Assembly (NCBI RefSeq): GCF_900537075.1
Contig: NZ_UNRA01000001.1
Location: 1,326,191-1,390,190 of the forward strand
Source: Tropicibacter sp. Alg240-R139
GTDB taxonomy: Bacteria; Pseudomonadota; Alphaproteobacteria; Rhodobacterales; Rhodobacteraceae
Direction: 5' to 3'
DNA length: 64,000 nucleotides
The position numbers and the translations under genes are program-made. Each line of letters starts with the position of its first letter. The stretch's first letter is position 1. This document shows positions 8,670-17,037 of this stretch, piece by piece. The notes under the pieces were generated by a model. That model saw nothing but the letters and a program-made list of their open reading frames with translations. It made no database searches and was not told the DNA's origin.

Positions 8670-8949
8670 TGGCGGATGGAAAAAAGAACATCACATCGAC
8701 CCCACCGTCGTTGCGATATTTGCCCGAATGCATGGCTCCCTGTGTGTTGACGGCCCACTCTTCGAATTAAGTGGTGCTTCTCGGTTAGCCAGAGCGCGCC
8801 ATCAGCGCTCTTGGGGATGCCATACTCCAAGGAGACATGATGCTTTACAGCTTTCTACGCGCGCAATCTCTAATCGCAAAAAAGAAAACCCCCGCAGCTG
8901 GCGCTCGGAGGTTTCAACGTCAAAATGGCTATTGGGGACTTCAGGGGCG
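8670..8949. other. Intergenic stretch with no recognised gene
   Basis: Together with the remnant before it, this is the longest poorly explained stretch on the left of the window. Short open frames here show no family motif or ribosome site. I see no strong hairpin with a T-tract and no RNA gene. Confidence 0.4.
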
Positions 8950-9519
8950 TTAGCCACCCCAACTGCGTACGACTCCGCAATCCATATGCACAAAGTTCGA
9001 GCGCGAGTAGCGTCCCACACCGCCAGCCCGACAAGAGACAGCGGCACGAGCAATCTGACCGACCGAGCGCGACGACAAGCGAAGGTCCGCAGCCTGGCCT
9101 TTCATATGAAGGGAATTCTTGGCAACGCCGCGCGACCGACGGCGCAGCATAGCATTGGTCTGCGGGCTGCGATAGCCCGACAGCAACATGTAAGGTTCAC
9201 TGACATCCATCAAATTGTGCGAGGCCGCCATGATGTCGATGGTCCGTAGATCCATGGATTTGACTTGGTCAGTTCGCCAATCGCGCATGAAGTGGTTCAC
9301 TTCCTTAACCGCGTCTTTGATGTAGTCGCCATCAATCCAGTAGATCATGTCAAGCCGTTCACCCGTACGACCAGAATACATTCTGATCCGGCGGATATCT
9401 CCGCCCCCGCGCAGGAATCCTGCCGCTTTGGAGAACGTTGGTGCCGCCGTGAGAGTAGTTGCTGCGAACGCACCGATTAGGGCGCGTCGGGTCATGCCCG
9501 AAGAGCTAGAATCTGCCAT
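8950..9519 (-). CDS. DUF882 (YcbK/M15-like) exported protein
   Basis: 189 residues from ATG 9519. The N-terminus carries a twin-arginine signal (MTRRALIGAFAATT, then AAPTFSKA). The metal-site pattern of DUF882/M15 peptidases is intact: GYRSPQTN, then SLHMKGQAADL (SxHxxGxAxD), then FVHMDCG near the end. Proteins of this family act on peptidoglycan in the periplasm, probably as D,D- or L,D-carboxypeptidase-type enzymes. The open frame extends to 9627 but without a plausible signal sequence. It is divergent from an L,D-transpeptidase gene, which fits a cell-wall role. Confidence 0.88.
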   Translation of the reverse strand: MADSSSSGMTRRALIGAFAATTLTAAPTFSKAAGFLRGGGDIRRIRMYSGRTGERLDMIYWIDGDYIKDAVKEVNHFMRDWRTDQVKSMDLRTIDIMAASHNLMDVSEPYMLLSGYRSPQTNAMLRRRSRGVAKNSLHMKGQAADLRLSSRSVGQIARAAVSCRAGGVGRYSRSNFVHMDCGVVRSWGG

Positions 9520-9876
9520 TTCCTGTGTCGTCCCGTACGTATCCTGCCTGCGCACGATGTTACGTGCACTGTGTTTATATCCATCCCCAGATGGCAACTG
9601 TATGGCACAGACAGATTCGCGAGCCAAGAATTGAATGCGGCAAGTTTTAAATACGGGGAATTTTCGGCGAGTTTTTGCGCAAACATGAGCAAAAGCCTTA
9701 TATCCGCCGCTTTTTCAAGCGCTCTGAGTTCAAAAATCAAGGCGATGCACGCATGCATCAGGTTTGTTCGCAATTTGTCCTGTGAACGAAATGTGAATGG
9801 ACTTCTTTAATGTAACTTTTGACACTTGGCGAACACCCGTTGATTTGACCATTACCAAGACCCCAAGGACCATCCC

Positions 9877-11487
9877 ATGCTGCGATTACCTCGGCGTTCG
9901 TCTGCCAGAACCGTTTTTCACCTATTGGGTGCCGCTGGTTTGCTCGCATTGTTAGGCGCGCCCGTGTCGGCCCAGGTTACAGCTTTCAAACAGGCCATTG
10001 CCGAAGCCGCTTATAAGAGTGATGCGGTTGCCAAGTTTTATCGCGAGAACGACTACAATCCAATTTGGACCGGCAAAGGGGACGAGCACCGCGCACGACG
10101 TGCTGCATTGATCCAGGCGCTGTCGAGCGCAGATGTGCACGGCCTGCCAGTCGATCGCTATCGGCTGGACCAGTTGATGGACAAGATGCGCGATGCAGAA
10201 ACCACGCGCGACCTCGGCATGGTCGAAGTCGCGCTGAGTCGTGCGTTTGTCACCTACGCCCGCGACATCCAGACCGGCGTTCTGCGTCCCTCGACAATCG
10301 ACGGTGGCATGGTGCGCAAGGTAGAGCGTCGGGACGGCGATGCCTATCTGCGCGAGCTTGAAACAGCCGCGCCGCGCGAATACATCCGCACCCTGGCGCC
10401 AACCTCGCCCCAGTACCGAGCACTGCTAAAAGAAAAACTACGGCTCGAGCATTTGTTGGCCGAAGGCGGTTGGGGTCCCACTGTTCCGGTTCGCAAAATG
10501 GAACCAGGCGATGCTGGAGATGCCGTTGTGAGCCTGCGCAATCGTCTGATTGATATGGGGTACATGGGTCGCAGTGCCAGCCGTACATACGATACAGCCA
10601 TGCAGAACGCCGTACAGGCGTTTCAGTCTGCGCATGGGCTTGAGGCGGACGGGGTGGCCGGTAAGGGCACCATCACCGAGATCAACAAAAGCGTCGGTGA
10701 CCGGCTGAAGTCAGTCATCGTGGCGCTGGAACGCGAACGCTGGCTGACCCGTGACCGGGACGGACGGCATGTTCTAGTCAACCAGACAGACTTTTCCGCC
10801 AAGATCGTGGACGACGGTTACGTGACCTTTCAGACCCGTTCGGTCATCGGCAAAAACACCAGCGACCGCCGCACGCCAGAATTCTCGGACGTGATGGAGC
10901 ATATGGTGATCAATCCCAGCTGGTATGTGCCGCGCTCGATCATCACCAAAGAATACCTTCCCAAACTGCGCGCAAATCCAAACGCCGTTGGTCATCTTGA
11001 AATCACCGACAGTCGCGGTCGCCGCGTGGGCCGTGGGCATGACTTCTCGCAGTATTCTTCGCGCAGTTTCCCCTTTGCTATGCGCCAACCTCCGGGCAAA
11101 CGGAACGCGCTTGGATTGGTGAAGTTCATGTTTCCGAACAAGTACAACATCTACCTGCACGACACGCCGCAAAAGCATTTGTTCGCGCGTGAGGTGCGGG
11201 CTTATTCACACGGCTGTATTCGTTTGGCGCAACCGTTCGAATTTGCCTATGCGCTTTTGGCCAAGCAAAGCAGCGACCCCGAGGGTTATTTCCATCAGGT
11301 CCTGAACACCGGCAGGGAAACCAAAGTTGTTCTTGAGGAACCCGTGCCTGTGCACATCATCTATCGCACAGCCGTGATCTCGCCCAAGGGTCAGGCGGAA
11401 TACCGTCGCGACATCTATGGCCGCGACGCCAAGATCTGGAGCGCGCTCAGCAACGCAGGGGTGGCCCTGTCAGCCGTTCGGGGTTAA
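9877..11487 (+). CDS. L,D-transpeptidase (YcbB/LdtD-like)
   Basis: 536 residues, exported by an N-terminal signal (hydrophobic HLLGAAGLLALLGAPVSAQ). The order is an N-terminal scaffold domain, a PG_binding_1 domain (GDAVVSLRNRLIDMGYMG, then AVQAFQSAHGLEADGVAG) around residues 212-270, and a YkuD catalytic domain with YSHGCIRL holding the nucleophile Cys447. This large form matches the YcbB type, which makes 3-3 crosslinks in peptidoglycan. ATG 9877 follows AAGGACCATCCC. A DUF882 wall enzyme lies divergently upstream and lpxD follows 37 bases downstream. Confidence 0.95.
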   Translation: MLRLPRRSSARTVFHLLGAAGLLALLGAPVSAQVTAFKQAIAEAAYKSDAVAKFYRENDYNPIWTGKGDEHRARRAALIQALSSADVHGLPVDRYRLDQLMDKMRDAETTRDLGMVEVALSRAFVTYARDIQTGVLRPSTIDGGMVRKVERRDGDAYLRELETAAPREYIRTLAPTSPQYRALLKEKLRLEHLLAEGGWGPTVPVRKMEPGDAGDAVVSLRNRLIDMGYMGRSASRTYDTAMQNAVQAFQSAHGLEADGVAGKGTITEINKSVGDRLKSVIVALERERWLTRDRDGRHVLVNQTDFSAKIVDDGYVTFQTRSVIGKNTSDRRTPEFSDVMEHMVINPSWYVPRSIITKEYLPKLRANPNAVGHLEITDSRGRRVGRGHDFSQYSSRSFPFAMRQPPGKRNALGLVKFMFPNKYNIYLHDTPQKHLFAREVRAYSHGCIRLAQPFEFAYALLAKQSSDPEGYFHQVLNTGRETKVVLEEPVPVHIIYRTAVISPKGQAEYRRDIYGRDAKIWSALSNAGVALSAVRG

Positions 11488-11524
11488 GCAACGGGGACCA
11501 AAGCGAATAAGACGGGGTCCCATC

Positions 11525-12616
11525 ATGCGCTTTTCCATACAGCAAATTGCCCATTCCCTTGGCGCCGAGGCGGCCGGGGACCTTGAGCTGACGGTCACCC
11601 ATGCATCGGAACCCGGTGATGCATCATCAGACGCCCTGGCCTTGGCGATGTCGCCGAAATATGCTGAAGACCTGCAAGCCGGAAGCGCACAGGCCGCTTT
11701 GGTCTGGCCGAACGCAGATTGGCAAGCCATGGGCCTGAAGGCTGCGATCTTTGCAGCAAGACCTCGAATGGCAATGGCCGGTGTGACGGTTATGATGGAC
11801 GCGGGCCAAGGCGAAGGGCAGGGAATCCACCCGTCAGCCGTTGTCGATCCCACAGCCAAGATTGGTGAAAACGTCTCGATCGGGCCGCTTTGCGTGATTG
11901 GCGCCAATGCGGCCATTGGCGATGGTTCGGTCATCGGCCCGCACTGCTTCATTGGTCTGGACGTGCATCTTGGGAAAAACGCCCACTTGCGTGAGATGGT
12001 TAGCATCGGTGCACGCGCCATCATTGGGGATCGCTTTCGCGCACAACCCGGCGTGCGCATCGGTTCGGATGGGTTCAGCTTTGTCACACCCGAGGTGTCC
12101 GGCGTCGAAAACGTGCGCAAGTCGATGGGTGATGCGGGCGATGCCCAGGCGCAAAGCTGGCTGCGTATCCATTCAGTGGGCGCGGTTGAAATTGGCGACG
12201 ATGTAGAGATCGGAGCAAACTCGACCATCGATAATGGCACTATTCGCAACACCGTGATTGGCTCGGGAACCAAACTCGACAACCTTGTACATATCGGCCA
12301 CAACTCGCGTGTTGGGCAGGATTGCTTGCTGTGCGGTCAGGTTGGCTTGTCTGGGTCTGTCGACATCGGCAACAATTCAGTTCTGGGCGGGCAAGTCGGG
12401 GTGGCCGACAACCTGTTCATCGGTGCGGGTGTTATTGCCGCGGGGGCAACAAAAATCCTATCCAATGTACCCGCCGGGCGCGTCATGATGGGGTATCCGG
12501 CCGTTAAAATGGAAACCCATACAGGCATTTACAAAGCGCAGCGCCGCTTGCCGCGTATCTTGCGCGACGTCGATGCGCTGAAAAAGGCGGTTTCCAAACT
12601 GACCGCGAGTGATTAA
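11525..12616 (+). CDS. lpxD: UDP-3-O-acylglucosamine N-acyltransferase LpxD
   Basis: Transfers a 3-hydroxyacyl chain from acyl carrier protein to UDP-3-O-acylglucosamine in lipid A synthesis. 363 residues. An N-terminal uridine-binding domain is followed by a long run of hexapeptide repeats (for example IGENVSIGPLCVIG) forming the left-handed beta helix. The catalytic His region LDNLVHIGHN is present. The ATG at 11525 is preferred because the longer frame from 11417 overlaps the L,D-transpeptidase end. Unlike the usual bamA-lpxD-fabZ-lpxA setting, here it is followed by an ACP and a ketoacyl synthase, so it may be a second, specialised LpxD. Confidence 0.9.
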   Translation: MRFSIQQIAHSLGAEAAGDLELTVTHASEPGDASSDALALAMSPKYAEDLQAGSAQAALVWPNADWQAMGLKAAIFAARPRMAMAGVTVMMDAGQGEGQGIHPSAVVDPTAKIGENVSIGPLCVIGANAAIGDGSVIGPHCFIGLDVHLGKNAHLREMVSIGARAIIGDRFRAQPGVRIGSDGFSFVTPEVSGVENVRKSMGDAGDAQAQSWLRIHSVGAVEIGDDVEIGANSTIDNGTIRNTVIGSGTKLDNLVHIGHNSRVGQDCLLCGQVGLSGSVDIGNNSVLGGQVGVADNLFIGAGVIAAGATKILSNVPAGRVMMGYPAVKMETHTGIYKAQRRLPRILRDVDALKKAVSKLTASD

Positions 12617-12651
12617 ATCAGCCACAGATCATTCAAGTCAGAGGACTGATT

Positions 12652-12909
12652 ATGAGCATCAACGACCGTGTTATCGCGATCATCGCAGAACAGGCCGTTC
12701 TGGACCCATCCGATGTCACCCCTGAAAGCACATTAGAGGATCTGGGCATCGACAGCCTTGGCCTGGTCGAAAGCATTTTTGCCATCGAAGAAGAGTTCGA
12801 CATCTCGATCCCCTTCAATGCCAATGAACCATCTAAAAGCGATTTTGACATTTCGAACGTGGCGGCCATCGTGACCGGCATCGAAAAGCTCATGTCCGAG
12901 AAAGCATAG
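12652..12909 (+). CDS. Acyl carrier protein
   Basis: 85-residue acidic protein with the phosphopantetheine site LGIDSLGLVES (Ser35). It is a little longer at the C-terminus than a housekeeping AcpP, and the helix after the attachment site carries IFAIEEEFDISIPFN. ATG 12652 follows AGAGGACTGATT. It is placed between lpxD and a beta-ketoacyl-ACP synthase, so it probably carries the acyl chain made by that synthase for lipid A or another envelope lipid. The housekeeping acpP is expected elsewhere. Confidence 0.93.
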   Translation: MSINDRVIAIIAEQAVLDPSDVTPESTLEDLGIDSLGLVESIFAIEEEFDISIPFNANEPSKSDFDISNVAAIVTGIEKLMSEKA

Positions 12910-12930
12910 CGGGCAAGCGGGATTAGCAAG

Positions 12931-14139
12931 ATGAAACGCGTTGTCATCACCGGGGTCGGCACCATCAACTCTCTGGGCCATTCGGTGCCTGAAACGCTAG
13001 AGGCCATGCGCGAAGGGCGCTGTGGCATTGGCGAATTGGAATTTCGCGACGTTGACCGGCTGGCCATCAAGATCGGCGGACAGGTCCGCGGGTTCGAAGC
13101 CAAAGGCCGGTTCAACCGCCAGCAGATGTCTCTGTATGATCGTTTTACGCAGTTTACTCTGGCTGCGGCCAAAGAGGCGATCACCCAATCGGGCCTGACG
13201 TTTAACGGCGATCTCGCAGCCCGTTCGGGCGTCGTTCTGGGCACCGCCGGGGGCGGTGTCAGCACCTGGGACGACAATTACCGCTCTGTCTATGAGGACG
13301 GCAAGAACCGGGTGCATCCCTTTGTTGTGCCAAAGCTGATGAACAATGCGGCCGCCAGCCATCTGTCGATGGAATACAATCTTAAAGGCCCGTCGTTCAC
13401 GGTCTCGACCGCCTGCGCTTCGTCCAACCACGCTATGGCCCAAGCCCTGGCCATGGTGCGCAGCGGCATGGCGCCGGTCATTGTGACGGGTGGATCTGAA
13501 TCCATGTTGTGCTTTGGTGGTGTCAAAGCCTGGGAAGGGCTGCGGGTCATGTCCAAAGACGCTTGCCGCCCGTTCAGTGCCAACCGAAACGGCATGGTAC
13601 AGGGCGAGGGGGCCGGGGTTTTCGTGTTCGAAGAATATGAACACGCCAAGGCCCGCGGGGCGGACATCCTGTGCGAGGTGATCGGATCTGCCATGTCATC
13701 GGACGCGTCCGACATTGTCATGCCCTCGAAACAGGGCGCTGCGCGCGCTATTTCCGGGGCGTTGAGAGACGCGCGCCTGAACCCCGAGGATGTGGCCTAT
13801 ATCAACGCCCATGGCACCGGGACCGCGGCAAACGACAAGACGGAATGTGCCGCCGTCGCGGATGTGTTTGGCAAACATGCCGACAACCTGATGATCAGCT
13901 CGACCAAATCGATGCATGGTCACCTGATCGGAGGCACTGGCGCGGTGGAGTTGCTGGCCTGCATCATGGCCTTGCGCGATGGCGTGATTGCACCAACCAT
14001 CGGTTATGAAGAACCCGACCCGGAATGCGCGTTGGATGTTGTCCCGAACGAAGCGCGCCAGGCGAAGGTGGACGTGGCCTTGTCCAACGCCTTTGCCTTT
14101 GGAGGCATGAACGCAGTTCTTGCGCTACGTAAAGTCTAA
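12931..14139 (+). CDS. Beta-ketoacyl-ACP synthase (KAS II/FabF type)
   Basis: 402 residues. Condenses acyl chains with malonyl-ACP. The catalytic triad is complete: Cys162 in VSTACASSN, His294 in INAHGTGTAAND and His331 in KSMHGHLIGG. The spacing is that of FabF-type enzymes. It follows the ACP gene by 21 bases and shares an operon with lpxD. A T-rich terminator hairpin stands right after the stop. Given the company of lpxD and a private ACP it may elongate a lipid A acyl chain, as FabF paralogues of the rhizobial acpXL cluster do. That link is inference. Confidence 0.93.
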   Translation: MKRVVITGVGTINSLGHSVPETLEAMREGRCGIGELEFRDVDRLAIKIGGQVRGFEAKGRFNRQQMSLYDRFTQFTLAAAKEAITQSGLTFNGDLAARSGVVLGTAGGGVSTWDDNYRSVYEDGKNRVHPFVVPKLMNNAAASHLSMEYNLKGPSFTVSTACASSNHAMAQALAMVRSGMAPVIVTGGSESMLCFGGVKAWEGLRVMSKDACRPFSANRNGMVQGEGAGVFVFEEYEHAKARGADILCEVIGSAMSSDASDIVMPSKQGAARAISGALRDARLNPEDVAYINAHGTGTAANDKTECAAVADVFGKHADNLMISSTKSMHGHLIGGTGAVELLACIMALRDGVIAPTIGYEEPDPECALDVVPNEARQAKVDVALSNAFAFGGMNAVLALRKV

Positions 14140-14143
14140 CAAA

Positions 14144-14171
14144 AAACGCCGCCTCACAATGGGCGGCGTTT
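14144..14171. terminator. Bidirectional rho-independent terminator
   Basis: AAACGCCGCC and GGCGGCGTTT are 10-base perfect arms with a short loop, between the convergent ketoacyl synthase and IalB-like genes. A-rich and T-rich flanks suit both directions. Confidence 0.8.
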
Positions 14172-14192
14172 CTGATTTAGACTGGCTGGTGA

Positions 14193-14816
14193 TCAGTTGG
14201 TGACAACATCAACCACGTCGAAGCCGGCAGTGAAACCAGAGAGCGACAGATCCAGGCTGATGGTTTGATCCGGTGCCGGGGCAGGGACCAATGATACAGT
14301 GGCCTTGGCACCCTTTTTCATAGCGTCGATATCCGTCTGTGTCAGACCGATTTGGGCGACACAGCCAATTGGATTACAGAAGGAGTAATTGTAACGCTTG
14401 CCCGGTGCACCGTCGATCGAAACTGTCAACTGCGCGGGCAGCAGCGTTTCAAGTGGCACGACAATCGTTGCCCCAGCCACAGCTGCCTGATTGCCCGCCA
14501 AACGGAACAGCGAAATTTCCGCCATCGGATTGTTTTGCGGATCAGTCATGATCTGCAACAGCGAACAGGGGTCTTGTTCTTCTTCGGTTTTGATGCAGGC
14601 CAGATCCCAATCGCCGAACTTGTCTTTGGAATAGCGTTCGCCCAGTTTCGGCCCTTCGGCCACGGGTTCGCCAAGATCCAGTGCTTCGGATCCTTCGACG
14701 GCTCCGGTCTGTTCCGCTTCTGGTTTTGTTTCTTCGGTCGTGGTGTCCTGGGCGACCGCAGCGGTTGCAAACAACAGCGCGGTCACAGAGCTCAGGCTGA
14801 TAATGGATTTGAACAT
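14193..14816 (-). CDS. Invasion-associated locus B (IalB) family protein
   Basis: 207 residues from ATG 14816, with a signal peptide ending VAQ-D. An acidic, Thr/Glu-rich linker (residues about 22-55) precedes the IalB domain FGDWDLACIKTEE, with paired cysteines (CIKTEEEQDPC and FCNPIGC) expected to form periplasmic disulfides. The upstream frame to 15041 overlaps the small-RNA locus and adds no plausible signal sequence. The family is widespread in alphaproteobacteria; its biochemical role is not established. Confidence 0.88.
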   Translation of the reverse strand: MFKSIISLSSVTALLFATAAVAQDTTTEETKPEAEQTGAVEGSEALDLGEPVAEGPKLGERYSKDKFGDWDLACIKTEEEQDPCSLLQIMTDPQNNPMAEISLFRLAGNQAAVAGATIVVPLETLLPAQLTVSIDGAPGKRYNYSFCNPIGCVAQIGLTQTDIDAMKKGAKATVSLVPAPAPDQTISLDLSLSGFTAGFDVVDVVTN

Positions 14817-14937
14817 GGTCGCCTCATACATTCGGTACTGCTTTGGCCACGATTTAGCATGCCTGGACCCGGCTGTCAGTGCCAATCGACCGGATAGAAC
14901 GGATTGATTGTAAGCCACAGCAATCAGCGTTCTGAAC

Positions 14938-15013
14938 ATAAAAAGGGGAGACCCAGTTATAGGTCTCCCCCTTAATATTTTGCTCCCCGTCGGACTGGCC
15001 GACTTAGTTATTG
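14938..15013 (-). ncRNA. Candidate small RNA 1
   Basis: On the minus strand a promoter-like TTGACC (15048-15043), a 17-base spacer and TAACGT (15025-15020) are followed by about 75 bases with no open frame. The segment folds into GTCGG-CCAGT-CCGAC, has an A/T-rich single-strand stretch, and ends in a 9-base stem GGGGAGACC/GGTCTCCCC and a TTTTTAT tail. A promoter, a compact hairpin and an intrinsic terminator together are the usual plan of a bacterial trans-acting RNA. No named family recognised. Confidence 0.4.
14945..14970 (-). terminator. Intrinsic terminator on the minus strand
   Basis: GGGGAGACC and GGTCTCCCC form a 9-base stem. On the minus strand it is followed by TTTTTAT. No protein gene on that strand ends here, so it implies a non-coding transcript. 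Confidence 0.65.
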
Positions 15014-15019
15014 GGGCAG

Positions 15020-15048
15020 ACGTTACGTATTGGGGCCGCATCGGTCAA
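15020..15048 (-). promoter_or_regulatory. Promoter-like sequence for candidate small RNA 1
   Basis: TTGACC - 17 bases - TAACGT on the minus strand. Two direct copies of TATTGGGGC (15009-15017 and 15028-15036) overlap the -10 region and the start, which may be a regulator site. Confidence 0.35.
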
Positions 15049-15111
15049 CAGTTAAGACTGCATTTCTTGTGCCTTATTCACACCATGGGCGGAATTACCG
15101 CCCTTTGGGGT

Positions 15112-15216
15112 AAAAATGCCGTGCCCGAAGGCACGGCCAGTCTAACAGGGAGGAAGGTGTCCGGCCCTCAAAGAAAGTTACAAGGTCCAGACAAGAAAGA
15201 ACTATGGCAGCGAAAG
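15112..15216 (-). ncRNA. Candidate small RNA 2
   Basis: The minus strand has TTGCAT (15250-15245), a 16-base spacer and TACAAA (15228-15223). About 100 untranslatable bases follow and end in GCCGTGCC-TTCG-GGCACGGC followed by ATTTTT. The body includes CTTCCTCCCTG, which is complementary to a Shine-Dalgarno sequence. It is divergent from, and its promoter overlaps the leader of, the HerA-like gene. No known family is recognised and the boundaries are approximate. Confidence 0.3.
15117..15136 (-). terminator. Strong hairpin with TTCG tetraloop and T-tract
   Basis: GCCGTGCC and GGCACGGC pair around a TTCG loop, read on the minus strand, followed by ATTTTT. An adjacent GGGCGG-AATTA-CCGCCC dyad (15087-15103) lies just beyond. 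Together with the 14945-14970 stem this makes three hairpins in under 200 bases. Confidence 0.55.
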
Positions 15217-15266
15217 GTTAACTTTGTATGCTTGCAGCGAAACGATGCAATACGAGGCATAACTTT

Positions 15267-16808
15267 ATGGACGGTAAGGTTTTTTTAGGTGGCGGCGGCG
15301 AAAGTTATGGCGAACCGCAAGGGCTGTCGTTGAAGTACGCAAACCGACATGGGCTGATCGCGGGGGCCACGGGGACGGGCAAAACCGTGACATTGCAAAT
15401 CCTGGCGGAAGGGTTTTCCGAGGCTGGTGTTCCAGTGTTTCTGGCAGACGTCAAAGGTGATTTGTCAGGGCTGGCCAAGTCCGGATCACCAGAACACAAG
15501 CTTCACAATCCTTTTACCAAACGCGCAACAACCATTGGTTTCACTGACTTCTCCTACAGGGCCAGTCCCGTGACGTTCTGGGATCTATTCGGTGAGCAGG
15601 GTCACCCGGTCCGCACCACCGTCACCGAAATGGGGCCGCTGCTACTGTCACGCTTGCTAGAACTCAGCGAAGCACAAGAAGGCATCTTGAACATCGCCTT
15701 TCGCCTGGCGGACGAAGACGGGCTACCGTTATTGGACCTGAAGGACCTGCAAGCCCTGCTGGTTTGGATCGGCGAAAACAGGGCGCAGCTGTCGCTTCGT
15801 TATGGCAATGTTTCAACCGCTTCGATCGGTGCGATCCAGCGCCGTTTGCTGGTAATCGAAAATCAGGGGGCCTCAAGGCTGTTTGGTGAACCGGCGTTGG
15901 AACTCAAGGATCTGATGCGAACCGATGACCAGGGGCGCGGAATGATCAACATCCTGGCCTCTGACAAGCTTATGGCAGCGCCGGGCCTTTACGCCACTTT
16001 CCTGTTGTGGCTGCTCAGCGAACTGTTCGAGGAATTGCCCGAAGTCGGCGACCCAGACAAACCCAAGCTGGTGTTCTTTTTTGACGAGGCGCATCTGCTT
16101 TTTGACGATGCGCCCAAGGTTCTGGTCGACAAAGTCGAACAAGTTGCTCGTTTGATCCGATCCAAAGGGGTTGGGATCTACTTTATCACCCAGAACCCGG
16201 CCGATGTACCCGAGGATATTCTGGGCCAACTCGGCAACCGCATCCAACACGCCCTGCGGGCCTTTACCGCCAAGGATCGCAAGAACCTTCGCCTGGCAGC
16301 AGAGACCTACCGTGAGAATCCTGTCTTTGACACCGAAGTGGCCATACGCGAGGTTGGTGTGGGCGAGGCGGTCACCTCGATGCTTCAGAAAAAAGGCGTG
16401 CCAGGGATTGTGGAACGCACGCTGATCCGTCCCCCGTCGTCACACCTTGGCCCGATCACCAAGGCCGAGCGTAAAGCCCATCTTGCGGCATCGGACTTGG
16501 GTGGCAAATATGACCAGCGGCTGGACCGCAAATCGGCGTTTGAGATCTTGAGTAAGCGCGCTGAGCAAGCCGCGAAAGAAGCCGAAGTTGCAGAGGTCAA
16601 TGAAGAAGAGCAGCCTATGATGCAGCGCGAGTATTCCACCGCGCGCCGCTACTCAGGATCTCGGGTCAGCCGATCCTCTTCACGCTATACCCGCAAGAAA
16701 GATACCGTCGCCAGCGCCATGGGAGAGGCCGTGATCAAAGAGCTAAAAGGGACGACTGGGCGTCGCATCGTTCGCGGTATTCTTGGAAGCTTCTTCAAAG
16801 GGCGGTGA
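15267..16808 (+). CDS. HerA-like/DUF853 P-loop ATPase
   Basis: 513 residues from ATG 15267, which follows CGAGGCATAACTTT. Walker A GATGTGKT is at 33-40, and Walker [14 protein letters not shown] lies near residues 266-278. A typical [20 protein letters not shown] segment and an arginine-finger-like region follow. The family (DUF853, E. coli YjgR type) is related to HerA/FtsK translocases, but its role in the cell is poorly defined. The C-terminal 80 residues are highly charged and then Ser/Arg-rich. A structured repeat, not a simple terminator, follows the stop. Confidence 0.9.
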   Translation: MDGKVFLGGGGESYGEPQGLSLKYANRHGLIAGATGTGKTVTLQILAEGFSEAGVPVFLADVKGDLSGLAKSGSPEHKLHNPFTKRATTIGFTDFSYRASPVTFWDLFGEQGHPVRTTVTEMGPLLLSRLLELSEAQEGILNIAFRLADEDGLPLLDLKDLQALLVWIGENRAQLSLRYGNVSTASIGAIQRRLLVIENQGASRLFGEPALELKDLMRTDDQGRGMINILASDKLMAAPGLYATFLLWLLSELFEELPEVGDPDKPKLVFFFDEAHLLFDDAPKVLVDKVEQVARLIRSKGVGIYFITQNPADVPEDILGQLGNRIQHALRAFTAKDRKNLRLAAETYRENPVFDTEVAIREVGVGEAVTSMLQKKGVPGIVERTLIRPPSSHLGPITKAERKAHLAASDLGGKYDQRLDRKSAFEILSKRAEQAAKEAEVAEVNEEEQPMMQREYSTARRYSGSRVSRSSSRYTRKKDTVASAMGEAVIKELKGTTGRRIVRGILGSFFKGR

Positions 16809-16855
16809 CACCTAGTGCGTGTCTCGAAACCCTGAGGGGTTTGTTGGATCGGTTC

Positions 16856-16984
16856 GCTCCCGTCCGTCGTCGACGTTTCTGACGAAACATCTCCTCCCGT
16901 TGGGCCGGGCACTGCGCTTTGCGCAGTGCCCGGCCCAACGCCGCTAGCGGTGCCGACGAAGTCGGGATCGCTCGGGTGCGGGAG
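16856..16984. repeat. Dispersed structured repeat, copy A (long form)
   Basis: Matches copy B at 43741-43833 at about 86 of 93 positions by hand alignment, with an extra 36-base insertion. It starts CTCCCG and ends CGGGAG (closing arms). Inside are GTTTC-tgac-GAAAC, then a CTCCTCCCG single-strand stretch, CCGCTAGCGG, and CCGAC-gaa-GTCGG. Base differences between copies fall in loops or linkers. It lies between convergent genes (HerA-like and a permease). It looks like a REP-like or RNA-forming element and is not an insertion sequence. Confidence 0.75.
16899..16939. repeat. 19-bp perfect hairpin inside repeat copy A
   Basis: GTTGGGCCGGGCACTGCGC pairs with GCGCAGTGCCCGGCCCAAC around a TTT loop. 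Copy B lacks the 36 bases that complete this hairpin, so the insertion is recent or the deletion in B is. Confidence 0.85.
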
Positions 16985-17037
16985 CCTCTCGAATTCTACA
17001 GTCGATGACAACCCGTTTCGATCAACTTGTCCTCAAG

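Noticed and set aside
8802-9053. Minus-strand 83-codon frame near the DUF882 3' end
   Set aside because: Overlaps DUF882 in a different frame and has no motif or ribosome site.
15087-15103. GGGCGG-AATTA-CCGCCC as a tRNA arm
   Set aside because: No acceptor, anticodon or T-arm can be drawn around it. It fits better as a hairpin near the small RNA candidates.
16685-17011. Minus-strand frame resembling one at 43378-44010
   Set aside because: The similar peptides come from the structured repeat and its flanks, not from a shared protein; there is no start signal and the frames overlap real genes.
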